DNA of 64,000 bases from assembly GCA_001603275.1 (NCBI GenBank), contig LUYM01000029.1:16968-80967 (forward strand), in the 5' to 3' direction. The stretch comes from Actinomycetales bacterium Actino_02. GTDB taxonomy: Bacteria; Actinomycetota; Actinomycetes; Propionibacteriales; Propionibacteriaceae. Of this stretch, positions 40,646 through 48,605 are shown piece after piece. Both the position numbers and the translations under genes were made by a program. Numbering within the stretch: the stretch's first letter is position 1; every line of letters starts with the position of its first letter. The notes beneath the pieces are model-generated. The model made no database searches, was not told where the DNA came from, and worked only from the letters and a program-made list of their open reading frames with translations.

Positions 40646-41440
40646 ATGCTGACCTTGCGTACCGTGTGTTTGCGTTCGCTTGCCGCGTTCGCCACGGCCA
40701 TCGCCTTGATGCCTCAGTTGCAGACCGCTGAGGCAGCCCCTGTCGTACCCAACTCCACCCTGAAGCCGGCCGTCGCGAAGGTGTCCTCACTCTCCGCGAC
40801 CGCCGGCGTCGAGCCGGGCATCGTGACCACGGTGACCAAGGCGTCCATCACGGGAAAGAACCTAGCCACAGCCAGTTCGGTGCGGTTCGGTAATGCGGAC
40901 GCCAAGATCCTCTCGGTCAGCAAGACCAAGGTGACCTTCGAGATGCCGATCCTCCCGGCCGGCAGCTATCGCGTGTCGGTGACCACGGCCGCCGGAACCG
41001 CTGTCGGACCCAAATACACGGTCCGCACAATGGAGAGCGAAGTGCTCCGGCTGACCAATATCGCCCGCTCGAAGGCGCGCAAGTGCGGCACCGTGAAGTA
41101 CCCGTCCGCACCGGCACTCCACGGGGACGCCACCCTGACCAAGGTGGCCCTGGCCCACAGCCGCGATATGGCCGACCAGAGTTACTTCAGCCATACGTCC
41201 CTGTCGGGAAAGAGCCCGTTCGACCGAATGCGCGATGCCAACTACACCTATCGGGCGGCCGGAGAGAACATCGGTGCCGGCTTCACCACCCCGAAGGCCG
41301 TGGTCGACGCCTGGCTGGCCAGCCCCGGCCATTGCCGGATTCTGATGAGCCGCTCCTACACCGAGCTCGGTGTCGGCTACGCCACCGGCGGCTACTACGG
41401 CACCTACTGGACTCAGGACTACGGCAAGCCGCGGAACTAG
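40646..41440 (+). CDS. Secreted CAP/SCP-domain protein with IPT/TIG domain
   Basis: 264 residues. Signal peptide to about residue 30 (AEA-A). An IPT/TIG Ig-like domain follows (PGIVTTVTKASITGKNL, VRFGNADAKILSVS), then a C-terminal CAP domain with LTNIARSKARKCG, AHSRDMADQSYFSHTS, AGENIGAGF, AWLASPGHCRILM and YWTQDYGKP. The CAP cavity histidines are in FSHTS and PGHC. Bacterial CAP proteins are exported and of poorly known activity. A strong hairpin terminator follows. Confidence 0.87.
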   Translation: MLTLRTVCLRSLAAFATAIALMPQLQTAEAAPVVPNSTLKPAVAKVSSLSATAGVEPGIVTTVTKASITGKNLATASSVRFGNADAKILSVSKTKVTFEMPILPAGSYRVSVTTAAGTAVGPKYTVRTMESEVLRLTNIARSKARKCGTVKYPSAPALHGDATLTKVALAHSRDMADQSYFSHTSLSGKSPFDRMRDANYTYRAAGENIGAGFTTPKAVVDAWLASPGHCRILMSRSYTELGVGYATGGYYGTYWTQDYGKPRN

Positions 41441-41452
41441 TCCCCACAGACC

Positions 41453-41486
41453 CTCGGTGGGGCGATGCGCCAATCGCCCCACCGAG
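41453..41486 (+). terminator. Hairpin terminator of the CAP-domain gene
   Basis: Perfect 14-bp arms CTCGGTGGGGCGAT / ATCGCCCCACCGAG with a 6-nt loop, 12 bp after the stop codon. No strong U-tract follows, as is common in actinobacteria. Confidence 0.75.
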
Positions 41487-41553
41487 ACCCCAAAGTCAGT
41501 CAGTCGCCCGGTCAACGCCCCCCGTTCGACCACCGGGCAGACAGCGGGGAACG

Positions 41554-41588
41554 CTCAGCCCGCCGTACCCCCGAACCGGCGGGCTGAG
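41554..41588 (-). terminator. Hairpin terminator of the LacI-family gene
   Basis: Perfect 11-bp arms CTCAGCCCGCC / GGCGGGCTGAG with a 13-nt loop, 14 bp beyond the stop codon of the convergent lacI-type gene. Confidence 0.7.
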
Positions 41589-41602
41589 TCATGTCACGAC
41601 TC

Positions 41603-42649
41603 TCAGCCGGCCGTGCTCTCCCGCACCACAAGACTCACTCGCAACCGCTGGCTCAGCGGCGCCTCGGCGGACGGGTCGGCGCGACGAGCCAGCTCGGCCA
41701 GCAGCGCACGGACGGCGGCTCGCCCCTTCAAATCGACGTCCTGGCGGACGGTGGTCAGCGCCGGACGGGTGCGTTCGGCCAGCGGATGGTCGTCGAAGCC
41801 GACCACGGCCAGGTCGCCCGGCACCGTCATCCCGCGATCGGAGGCAGCCGCGATCAGCGCCTGGGCCAGCACATCGGTCAGACACAGGGCCGCCGAGGGA
41901 CGATCCGCCTGGGCCAGCAGCGCGTCCAGTCCGTGCGGGGCGTAGGGATCAGGCTGGTTGGCCACCTGCGGGGTGATGCCGGCCGCCTGCAGGGCGTCCA
42001 TCCAGCCGGCCCAGCGCTGGGCCAGCACCCGTTGCCGCAGCGCGGCTGCCGGCGGCGGCCCGGTCACCAGGCCCGGCTCCGGGCCGAAGCCCGTCGTCAC
42101 CACGAGAATCCGCCGGTGCCCCAGGGCCAGCAGGTGCTCGGCGGCCGCCTTGGCGCCACCGTAGTCGTCGATGGTGATGGCCGGACGTTTGGCCGGAGCG
42201 TCCGCATCGACGTAGACCAGCGGCAGACCGCGACGGGCCAGCAGGTCGACCGCAGGCAGCTGCGGATCGCAGGAGTAGATGATGGCGCCGTCGAGGGCCA
42301 CGTCGCGGGCCGGGACTACGGCGGCCTCGGTCGTCGCCGGCAGCAGGGTGAGGGCCAGCCCGGCCTGGTTCAGCTCGTCGGCGACCGCGCCGATGAACCG
42401 GGCCGACATCTCGTCGGCCAGCGCGGTGCTGAGCAGCTTCGTCCACAGCAGCCCGACCGTCCCGGCCGTCCCGGTGGCCAGGGAGCGAGCCGACGGATCC
42501 GGGCCGAGGTAGCCCAGCGCCGCGGCCTCGTCCAGGATCTTCCGGCGCAGGTCGGCGGACAGCTGGTCGGGCCGGGAGAAGGCATTGGAGACCGTCATCC
42601 GGCTGACCCCGAGCCGGTCGGCGATCGACTGCAAGGTGACCTTGCCCAT
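41603..42649 (-). CDS. LacI-family transcriptional regulator
   Basis: 348 residues: N-terminal helix-turn-helix MGKVTLQSIADRLGVSRMTVSNAFSRPDQL, then a periplasmic-binding-protein-like sensor domain (DGAIIYSC, PLVYVDADA, HLLALGHRRILVV, AALCLTDVLAQALI, AVVGFDDHPLA). It is divergent from the GH13 glucosidase gene, and two 14-bp palindromes of LacI-operator type lie between them, so it most likely represses that gene and itself until a glucoside-derived inducer binds. Confidence 0.92.
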   Translation of the reverse strand: MGKVTLQSIADRLGVSRMTVSNAFSRPDQLSADLRRKILDEAAALGYLGPDPSARSLATGTAGTVGLLWTKLLSTALADEMSARFIGAVADELNQAGLALTLLPATTEAAVVPARDVALDGAIIYSCDPQLPAVDLLARRGLPLVYVDADAPAKRPAITIDDYGGAKAAAEHLLALGHRRILVVTTGFGPEPGLVTGPPPAAALRQRVLAQRWAGWMDALQAAGITPQVANQPDPYAPHGLDALLAQADRPSAALCLTDVLAQALIAAASDRGMTVPGDLAVVGFDDHPLAERTRPALTTVRQDVDLKGRAAVRALLAELARRADPSAEAPLSQRLRVSLVVRESTAG

Positions 42650-42691
42650 CCGTCCACCTCTCGGGTTGCCCAGTGTCGTCGCTGAGTCTAT

Positions 42692-42705
42692 CTTTACCGC
42701 TACAG
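42692..42705. promoter_or_regulatory. LacI-type operator 1
   Basis: CTTTACCGCTACAG is an imperfect palindrome centred on CG, matching operator 2 on the left half (CTTTA-CG). Centres of the two sites are 15 bp apart. Confidence 0.5.
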
Positions 42706-42706
42706 A

Positions 42707-42720
42707 CTTTATCGGTAAAG
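42707..42720. promoter_or_regulatory. LacI-type operator 2
   Basis: CTTTATCGGTAAAG is a near-perfect palindrome (CTTTA-YCGR-TAAAG) centred on CG. It overlaps the AAGGAG ribosome-binding site of the glucosidase gene, so repressor binding there should block the start of its mRNA or its transit. Confidence 0.6.
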
Positions 42721-42729
42721 GAGCTGTCG

Positions 42730-44406
42730 ATGAGCGCGTTCTCTGCCCGCGAAGGAGCGGACGAGCCGTGGTGGCGGCACGCTGTGGTCTACCAGCTCTA
42801 CCCGCGCAGCTTCGCGGACGCCAACGGTGACGGCGTCGGCGACCTGGCCGGCATCCGCGCCCATCTGGACTACCTGGCCGGCCTGGGCGTCGATGCCGTC
42901 TGGATCAACCCCTGGTACCCCTCGCCGATGGCCGACTCCGGCTACGACGTCTCCGACTACCGGGCCATCGAGCCCAGTTTCGGCACCCTGGACGACGCCG
43001 AAGCGCTGATCGCCGAAGCGCACGCGGCCAGCCTGCGGGTGCTGCTGGACATCGTCCCCAACCACACCTCCGACCGGCACGCCTGGTTCGTCGAGGCCCT
43101 CGCCGCCGCTCCCGGCTCGGCCGCCCGGGAGCGCTACCTGTTCCGTGACGGACGCGGCCCGGGCGGCGCCGAGCCACCAAACGACTGGCGCAGCGAGTTC
43201 GGCGGCCCGGCCTGGACCCGAGTCACCGAGGCCGACGGACGCCCCGGCCAGTGGTATCTGCACCTGTTCACCTCGGCGCAGCCGGACCTGAACTGGGCCA
43301 ACCCCGAGGTCCGAGCCGAGTTCGAGGACATCCTGCGGTTCTGGTTCGACCGCGGCGTCGACGGCTTCCGGATCGATGTGGCACACGGCTTGGTGAAGGA
43401 TCCCGGCCTGGCCGACCTGGCCGGGATGACCTTCCCGCTGCCCGGTGACGCCCCGGACGGCCTGGAACACCCGCACTGGGACCAGCCCGGAGTGCACGAC
43501 ATCTTCCGCGGCTGGCGCGTGGTCGCCGACTCCTACTCACCGCCCAAGGCCTTCTGTGGCGAGATCTGGGTGGGCCGGGATCATCGACTGGCCGCCTACT
43601 TGCGCCCCGATGAACTGCACACCGCATTCAACTTCAACTTCCTGGTATCGCCCTGGCTGCCCGATCAGCTGCGCCACCGGATCAGCAGCACCCTGGCCGC
43701 TCATGCCGCCGTGGGAGCGCCGCCCACCTGGGTGCTCGGCAACCACGATGTCTGCCGACCCTCGTCCCGCTACGCCCGCGAGCAGCGGGTGAAGGTCTTC
43801 GAGGACCGCACGCTGAGCCACTACCTGGATCGTCCGGCCGATCGCGAACTCGGCCTGCGCCGGGCCCGGGCGGCCGCACTGCTCAGCCTGGCTCTGCCCG
43901 GCAGCGCCTACATCTACAACGGCGAGGAGCTCGGCCTGCCCGAGGTCGAGGATCTGCCACTGGAGGCCCTGCAGGATCCGGTGGTCCGCGGCACCGACTT
44001 CGCCGATCGAGGGCGGGACGGCTGCCGGGTGCCGCTGCCCTGGAGCGTGGACGGCACCAACTACGGCTTCTCCCCCGACGGCGGCTCGGCCCCGTGGCTG
44101 CCACAACCGTCCGGCTGGGGCGCCTTCAGCGTCCAATCCCAGGATGGACGTCCGGGCTCAACCCTGGAGCTCTATCGGACGGCGCTGCGGCTGCGCCGGG
44201 AGCTCGGACTGGGCGTCGGCGACCTGCACTGGGTCGACGCCGGCCCGCAGGCGGTCGCCTTTGCCCGCGAGCACGGCGTCGAGTGCTGGGTGAACCTCGG
44301 TGAGCAGCCTCTGGAGTTGCCGGCCTCGGCCGAGCTGCTGTTGGCCAGCAGCGAGCTGGTCAACGGGCAGTTGGCGTCGGACGCGGCCGCCTGGCTGCAG
44401 CGCTGA
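42730..44406 (+). CDS. GH13 alpha-glucosidase (oligo-1,6-glucosidase/alpha-glucosidase type)
   Basis: 558 residues, cytosolic. GH13 motifs: region I VLLDIVPNHTSDRH, nucleophile Asp in GFRIDVAHGL, acid/base Glu in FCGEIWVGRD, and transition-state Asp in LGNHDVCRPSSR. The N-terminal WWRHAVVYQLYPRSFADANGDGVGD and QPDLNWANPEV fit the alpha-glucosidase/oligo-1,6-glucosidase subfamilies. It releases glucose from alpha-linked oligosaccharides or sucrose-like sugars. ATG at 42730 follows AAGGAG. No sugar transporter is adjacent. Confidence 0.93.
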   Translation: MSAFSAREGADEPWWRHAVVYQLYPRSFADANGDGVGDLAGIRAHLDYLAGLGVDAVWINPWYPSPMADSGYDVSDYRAIEPSFGTLDDAEALIAEAHAASLRVLLDIVPNHTSDRHAWFVEALAAAPGSAARERYLFRDGRGPGGAEPPNDWRSEFGGPAWTRVTEADGRPGQWYLHLFTSAQPDLNWANPEVRAEFEDILRFWFDRGVDGFRIDVAHGLVKDPGLADLAGMTFPLPGDAPDGLEHPHWDQPGVHDIFRGWRVVADSYSPPKAFCGEIWVGRDHRLAAYLRPDELHTAFNFNFLVSPWLPDQLRHRISSTLAAHAAVGAPPTWVLGNHDVCRPSSRYAREQRVKVFEDRTLSHYLDRPADRELGLRRARAAALLSLALPGSAYIYNGEELGLPEVEDLPLEALQDPVVRGTDFADRGRDGCRVPLPWSVDGTNYGFSPDGGSAPWLPQPSGWGAFSVQSQDGRPGSTLELYRTALRLRRELGLGVGDLHWVDAGPQAVAFAREHGVECWVNLGEQPLELPASAELLLASSELVNGQLASDAAAWLQR

Positions 44407-44409
44407 GCG

Positions 44410-44865
44410 CTACTCCGTCTCGATCAGCACCGGGGCTCCCTTCGCTGCGACCAGGCGCAATGCCCAGCCGATCAAGACGGCCACGACGCCCACCCCGATG
44501 GCGAACAGGGCCACGCCGAAGGCGATCACCGATGTGAACAGCGAGGCCCGCAGGAATGACGCGTTCATCGCGGTGGCCCGCAGCGGATCCTCCCGGTCCA
44601 GTTCGGCGTAGGTCTTGCCGCCGGTGGCCTCCAGCGCGTGCTTGCTGATCACGTCCGCCTGAACGAAGGCCTCCAGCGGGCCGACCACCTTGGCGCCCTG
44701 AAGCGCGGACGCATCTGGCGAGACGGTGATATTTTCGGCGGCCAGTTTGGTGCTGACCATTCCCCAGGTCACCCCACCGGCGACGATGAAGATCACTCCG
44801 ATCACGGCGGTGATCAAGCCGAGGAAACGAATCCTCTTGCGTCTCACTTCGGAAAGAGTAGCCAC
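44410..44865 (-). CDS. Conserved actinobacterial two-helix membrane protein
   Basis: 151 residues with membrane segments at about 13-36 (IRFLGLITAVIGVIFIVAGG) and 108-138. Between them lies an extracytosolic stretch with VVGPLEAFVQADVISKHALE and GGKTYAELDRED, then PLRATAMNASFLRASLFTS, strongly conserved in a family often mislabelled aromatic ring-opening dioxygenase LigA. I see no dioxygenase features. Function is unknown. A DtxR/IdeR-like box 43 bp upstream suggests control by iron. Its stop codon lies 3 bp beyond that of the convergent glucosidase gene. Confidence 0.8.
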   Translation of the reverse strand: MATLSEVRRKRIRFLGLITAVIGVIFIVAGGVTWGMVSTKLAAENITVSPDASALQGAKVVGPLEAFVQADVISKHALEATGGKTYAELDREDPLRATAMNASFLRASLFTSVIAFGVALFAIGVGVVAVLIGWALRLVAAKGAPVLIETE

Positions 44866-44907
44866 TTTGATCCTCCTTCACAGAAAGCTGGACGGGCGTT
44901 CCTCCAG

Positions 44908-44926
44908 TGAGGTAAGGCTAACCTTC
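44908..44926. promoter_or_regulatory. DtxR/IdeR-type iron box
   Basis: TGAGGTAAGGCTAACCTTC matches the 19-bp DtxR/IdeR consensus (TTAGGTTAGGCTAACCTAA) at 15 positions by my count. It lies 43 bp upstream of the minus-strand membrane-protein gene. The remaining 44927-45118 stretch holds a TAGCCT -10-like box (45062) for the next gene. Confidence 0.6.
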
Positions 44927-45118
44927 TCCGTCGCTTCAGAACAGCCCACTGCCGACTTTGATGAATTCATCAGTTCTCTCACGGGCGCCCGCGATCGGCC
45001 ATACCTGAGTCCTGACTCGGACAACTTGGCGGGACTCCTTCCGCCGGTGAGCCCGCCCGGCTAGCCTCATGGCCGAGGACGGATGCGGCAGTCCGACCAG
45101 GAACAGGAGTCAACGAAG

Positions 45119-45295
45119 ATGAGCAAGTTCGAGCTGTACGCCGACGCCAAGGGCGAGTACCGCTGGCGCCTGAAGGCCAGCAACGGTCAGGTCATCGCCA
45201 CCGGTGGCGAGGGCTACTCGAGCAAGTCCAGTGCGAAGGACGGCATCGAGTCAGTGAAGAAGAACGCGCCGATCGCCGAGATCGAAGAGGTCTAG
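45119..45295 (+). CDS. YegP-type DUF1508 protein
   Basis: A 58-residue single DUF1508 domain: FELYADAKGEYRWRLKASNG, then GEGYSSKSSAKDGIESVKKN. These small beta-alpha proteins are widespread; their function is not known. ATG at 45119 has AGGAG upstream with an A-rich spacer; a TAGCCT at about 45062 may be its -10 box. Two tandem DUF1508 domains are common; this protein has one. Confidence 0.88.
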   Translation: MSKFELYADAKGEYRWRLKASNGQVIATGGEGYSSKSSAKDGIESVKKNAPIAEIEEV

Positions 45296-45354
45296 TTTCG
45301 TCCGTCCGGCCGCTGGTCGTGGAGTCCGCTCCAGGGCCGGCGGCCGTCGGCCGT

Positions 45355-45822
45355 TCAGGCCAGCTCTTTGACCAGGTGCACCAGCACCACTCCGCCTGGG
45401 ACTTCGGTCCGTCCGGTCTCGTGATAGCCGCGGCTGGTGTACAGCTGCAGGTTCGACGCACTGCGGTCACCGGTGAACAGCACCGCCCGCCGACCGGGCA
45501 GCACCTTCTCGGCAGCGAGCAGCAGCTCGGCGCCCAACCCGCGTCCATGAAGGTCGGGGGCCACACTGAGCCGTCCGATGTGCAGCTCGTCCCCGTCAGC
45601 CCGGACCCGGATCGAGCCAACCAGCCGTGAGCCGAGGACCGCCACCAAGCCCACGCAGGTCTGCAGGTCGGCCAGGATGTCGTCGACCGTCTCGAGCAGC
45701 GGCGGCAGCTGCGGATCGGAATAGCGCTGCGCCTCGACGACGAAGGCGGCACGTTGGACGGTGTACACCTCACCGACATCGGCAGCCGTCATTGGCCGGA
45801 TCGTCGCCCCGCTCGACACCAT
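45355..45822 (-). CDS. GNAT-family N-acetyltransferase
   Basis: 155 residues with the GNAT core: IRPMTAADVGEVYTVQRAAF at the N-terminus, LHIGRLSVAPDLHGRGLGAELLLAAE with the acetyl-CoA loop R-G-L-G, and LQLYTSRGYHETGR near the C-terminus. ATG at 45822 is directly preceded by GGAG-like sequence; a GTG three bases earlier is the alternative. The acceptor substrate is unknown. Confidence 0.87.
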   Translation of the reverse strand: MVSSGATIRPMTAADVGEVYTVQRAAFVVEAQRYSDPQLPPLLETVDDILADLQTCVGLVAVLGSRLVGSIRVRADGDELHIGRLSVAPDLHGRGLGAELLLAAEKVLPGRRAVLFTGDRSASNLQLYTSRGYHETGRTEVPGGVVLVHLVKELA

Positions 45823-45825
45823 CAC

Positions 45826-46406
45826 TCCTTCTCAGCGTGTCATCGGAGGGTACTCCTGACTGCGACAGCGGGAGCGTCTCGGCTCGAAAGCTGGAGTAGC
45901 GGTTTCATAACCATTAGGTAGTTGTACCGCGACCACACCGGTTCACACAGAGCCCACTGCTCACTATGGTGAATTTTCAGCGACAGGGAGGCTACGACCT
46001 GTACTGACGAAAACCGGGACGAACGCAGATGAGGGGGATCTGCGGATCGAAGTCCGGCGGCGGACATCGATCCGGCCGGAGCAGACGGCTCAACACCTTT
46101 GGCTCCGGACGGTGTCCCTTCTCTCAGTGCGATTGCGGCGGCCCGGTGGCCACGACCACAACTGAAGATCGAACTCGCAAAAGACCTGGTGAGATGGTGA
46201 GCGCTGAATCGGCATACCGAGCAGCGCAGCATCGAACGGACCCGAGCGATGATCTGACTGGCGTCGGGGGGCCCAGGCAGGATCATCCCAGGCCAGATGC
46301 TCACGCTGCCGGACGCAGCCCATCGACTCACGTGAGGGGGGAATGCCCTCAGTCGCCGCAACTGCGGCCGAGGGCGACGAGTATCGATTCTCTGTTGTGG
46401 AGCCAT
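45826..46406. other. 580 bp without a recognisable gene; possible non-coding RNA locus
   Basis: None of the open frames here gives a protein-like sequence, and base composition is less GC-rich than the flanks. The stretch ends in a strong hairpin (46407-46440) that has no obvious plus-strand gene to terminate. I tested it against the landmark motifs of tmRNA and RNase P RNA that I know and did not find them. It may encode an unclassified RNA or be remnants of decayed genes. Confidence 0.4.
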
Positions 46407-46440
46407 GAGGGCCGACTCGATGAATTTCGGGTCGGCCCTC
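46407..46440 (+). terminator. Hairpin terminator
   Basis: Perfect 10-bp arms GAGGGCCGAC / GTCGGCCCTC with a 14-nt loop, 14 bp before the -10 box of the Nudix gene. Confidence 0.6.
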
Positions 46441-46454
46441 AATGGCGTTGCGAC

Positions 46455-46460
46455 TAGGCT
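46455..46460 (+). promoter_or_regulatory. -10 box (TAGGCT) for leaderless Nudix mRNA
   Basis: TAGGCT ends 6 nt before GTG at 46467; no Shine-Dalgarno is present. Confidence 0.6.
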
Positions 46461-46466
46461 GCATCC

Positions 46467-46943
46467 GTGGCGACTCCCGAGTTCATCCTGGCCCTGCGCG
46501 AGCAGATCGGAACCGCCCGACTGTGGCTGTCCGGGGCCACCGCCGTGGTGATCCGGACCACCTCCTCAGCTGACGAGGTGCTGCTGGTCCGCCGCAGCGA
46601 CAACGGCGAGTGGACGCCGGTATCAGGCATCATCGATCCTGGCGAGCAGCCACATCTGGCCGCGCTGCGTGAGGTGGCCGAAGAGGCCGGCGTCCAGGCC
46701 GAGGTGGAGAACCTGGTCCTGCTGACCGTGACCGACGTGATCACCTACGCCAATGGTGATCAGACCCAGTACATCGACCATGTGTTCCGGTGCCGTTGGG
46801 TCTCCGGTGAGCCGTACCCGGCCGACGGAGAGGCCACCGAAGCCGCCTTCTTCCGCACCGACGCACTGCCCCCGATGAGCCCGGATCACGCCCGTCGGGT
46901 GGAGATCGCGTTGGCCGACCCCGTCCATACAGTGCTCGGCTGA
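46467..46943 (+). CDS. Nudix hydrolase
   Basis: 158 residues with a complete Nudix box, G-x5-E-x7-R-E-x2-E-E-x-G: GIIDPGEQPHLAALREVAEE followed by AGV, near residues 53-75. It would hydrolyse a nucleoside diphosphate linked to another group, with Mg2+ bound by the glutamates. The N-terminal helix and HVFRCRWVSGEPYPADGEA resemble ADP-ribose or MutT-like hydrolases of actinobacteria. Substrate unknown. Confidence 0.93.
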   Translation: MATPEFILALREQIGTARLWLSGATAVVIRTTSSADEVLLVRRSDNGEWTPVSGIIDPGEQPHLAALREVAEEAGVQAEVENLVLLTVTDVITYANGDQTQYIDHVFRCRWVSGEPYPADGEATEAAFFRTDALPPMSPDHARRVEIALADPVHTVLG

Positions 46944-47065
46944 ACCGAGATCAACGGCTTGTCAGTAACCCATTGCGGATTCCCGCACAGGTACTAGATT
47001 GGCAAATGCCCAACTCGGTGTGGGTTGCTCGCACCGACAGTGGCTGGCACCTGGCGAAGCATCAC

Positions 47066-47129
47066 CCCCCAGCGGTCGGCCCGGCCGGGAGCACAGCGCG
47101 GTGTTCCCGGTCGGCCCGACCACTGGGGG
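47066..47129. repeat. Long near-perfect inverted repeat (29-nt arms)
   Basis: Arms 47066-47094 and 47101-47129 pair at 27 of 29 positions (two as G-U) across a 6-nt loop, giving one of the most stable hairpins in the window. It lies about 55 bp upstream of the DUF2199 gene. It is not family A, B or C. The rest of the 46944-47183 gap shows nothing more. Confidence 0.75.
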
Positions 47130-47183
47130 CCCAATTACTCGGTTCGGCCTCGCTGCCCTCACCCAAAGAGGATGATGGTCCCC

Positions 47184-47711
47184 ATGGCCCGGGTCACTGG
47201 AGATGCCCTCACGCTTTGCGGCGTGTGCAACCGCCGGCACACCAACCTGACTCGCCTGCTGGGCGCGTCCGCCCCGGACGCCTGGCTGGCGGTGAGCGAA
47301 GGCGAACGGCTGGAAGCCGAGCTGACTCCGGACGTCTGCATCCTCCCCGACAACGGTGTGATCAGGCATTTCATTCGTGGGCACCTGCAGCTTCCGGTGG
47401 ACGATCCGGCCATCACGCCGTTCGTCTGGTCGATCTGGGTCGAAGTGGACGAGGAGTCGATGCGGCTGATCGCTCGGCACTGGAGCGACCCGAACCGGGC
47501 AGCCACTCGTCCGCTGGACGGGCAGCTGTCCAACGAGTTGCCCTACCCGGAGCCGACCAAGGGACTGGCCGTCGAGGTGCACACCCGCGACATGGGCCAA
47601 GCGCCGCTGATCATGCTGGCTCGTGGCAGTCGACATGCGCTGGCCGTCGAACAGCGAGAAGGAATCACCGCTCATAGGGTTGCCGAACTCGGCGAGCTGC
47701 TGCAGCGTTGA
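47184..47711 (+). CDS. DUF2199 family protein
   Basis: 175 residues with the family pattern: LCGVCNRRHTNLTRLLGASAPDAW at the N-terminus, LTPDVCILPDNG, HFIRGHLQLPV, FVWSIWVEVDEES, GQLSNELPYPEP and HALAVEQREGITAHRV near the end. The paired cysteines (C-x2-C) suggest a metal or zinc ribbon site, although only two are visible. Function is unknown. Start is ambiguous among ATG 47172, 47175 and 47184. A stable hairpin lies in the upstream region. The next gene begins 7 bp after its stop. Confidence 0.82.
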   Translation: MARVTGDALTLCGVCNRRHTNLTRLLGASAPDAWLAVSEGERLEAELTPDVCILPDNGVIRHFIRGHLQLPVDDPAITPFVWSIWVEVDEESMRLIARHWSDPNRAATRPLDGQLSNELPYPEPTKGLAVEVHTRDMGQAPLIMLARGSRHALAVEQREGITAHRVAELGELLQR

Positions 47712-47718
47712 TCCCGCT

Positions 47719-48408
47719 ATGAGTTTCTTCGAGATCTTCAATCCCGGCGAACGTTTCCAGCGCGAGCAGAAAGACCTGGAGAAGTCGCTGGTGCTGACCG
47801 ATGCCCAGGGCGGGGACGGCCCGAAGCCGCTCGACCTGGATTCGGGGTCGGTGGTGCTGCGGGTGCCGGGCGGCAAGCCTGAGGCAGAGCCGGTGGCGCC
47901 GCCGCCGGACGACAAGGACTGGACGTTCGTCCTGGCCACCCCGTGCGCCGAGTGCGGCTACCTCGGCTCGGCGGTGCCGGTTGGCGAGCTTCCTGATCGC
48001 ATTCGAGCGGCCACCGCGCCGTGGCCGGCCATCTTGTCCCGTCCGGACGTGGCCGTCCGCCCGGCCGAGACCGTCTGGTCGGCGCTGGAGTATGGCTGCC
48101 ACGTCCGCGATGTACTGCGGATCTTCACTCATCGGCTGGAGCTGATGCGCGCCCAGGACAATCCGCTCTTCGAGAACTGGGATCAGGACGCCACCGCCCT
48201 CGAGCAGCGCTACTGGGAGCAGGATCCGGCCGTGGTCAGCGGCGAGCTGATGATGGCCGCCGCCGAGAATGTGGTCGGCTGGTCGAGCGTCCGCGCCGAG
48301 GAGTGGGATCGCCCCGGACGGCGCAGCAACGGCTCGGTCTTCACCGTGGCCACCCTGGGCCAGTACTTCCTGCACGACCTGGTGCACCACCTGCACGACG
48401 TGGCCTGA
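47719..48408 (+). CDS. DinB-like (mycothiol-dependent isomerase fold) domain protein with N-terminal extension
   Basis: 229 residues. The first 45 (MSFFEIFNPGERFQREQKDL, then PLDLDSGSVVLRVPGG) resemble a small stand-alone domain found in other actinobacterial proteins. The following 165 residues form a DinB/maleylpyruvate-isomerase-type four-helix bundle with potential metal histidines in YGCHVRDVL and HDLVHHLHDV. So this looks like a fusion of a short charged domain with a DinB-like enzyme fold. It starts 7 bp after the DUF2199 gene and probably shares its mRNA. Catalytic role is not assignable. Confidence 0.72.
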   Translation: MSFFEIFNPGERFQREQKDLEKSLVLTDAQGGDGPKPLDLDSGSVVLRVPGGKPEAEPVAPPPDDKDWTFVLATPCAECGYLGSAVPVGELPDRIRAATAPWPAILSRPDVAVRPAETVWSALEYGCHVRDVLRIFTHRLELMRAQDNPLFENWDQDATALEQRYWEQDPAVVSGELMMAAAENVVGWSSVRAEEWDRPGRRSNGSVFTVATLGQYFLHDLVHHLHDVA

Positions 48409-48474
48409 CCTACCGCCCGTCCATCACCCGCCGGACACTGCCTCAGGTCACAATCCCCTCACCCCGGGACAAAA

Positions 48475-48542
48475 GGGGACGGTTCCTGTTACGTCCCAAT
48501 CCCCTCACCCCGGGACCGATGGGGACGGTTCCATTACCGTCC
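48475..48542 (+). repeat. REP family A: A-prime variant plus standard unit
   Basis: A-prime unit at 48475-48496 (loop TCCTGTTACGTCC, preceded by CCCCGGGACAAA as at 25272) and a standard unit at 48521-48542, 46 bp apart. A family-B element follows at 48571. Confidence 0.87.
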
Positions 48543-48570
48543 ATCCGAACCCCGGGCCACGAAGACCCGG

Positions 48571-48604
48571 CCACAGAAAAGGGGACTGTCCCCTTTTCTG
48601 CGGG
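48571..48604 (+). repeat. REP family B
   Basis: CACAGAAAAGGGGACTG and the complement CCCCTTTTCTGCGGG form a near-perfect hairpin ending 1 bp before the patatin stop codon, so it may terminate both convergent transcripts. Confidence 0.9.
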
Positions 48605-48605
48605 A

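Noticed and set aside
44410..44865. Aromatic ring-opening dioxygenase (LigA)
   Set aside because: The family name is a common database label, but the protein is a two-helix membrane protein without dioxygenase residues.
45840..46442. 200-residue minus-strand frame in the gene-poor stretch
   Set aside because: Composition is not protein-like, there is no ribosome-binding site, and the overlapping plus-strand frame is no better.
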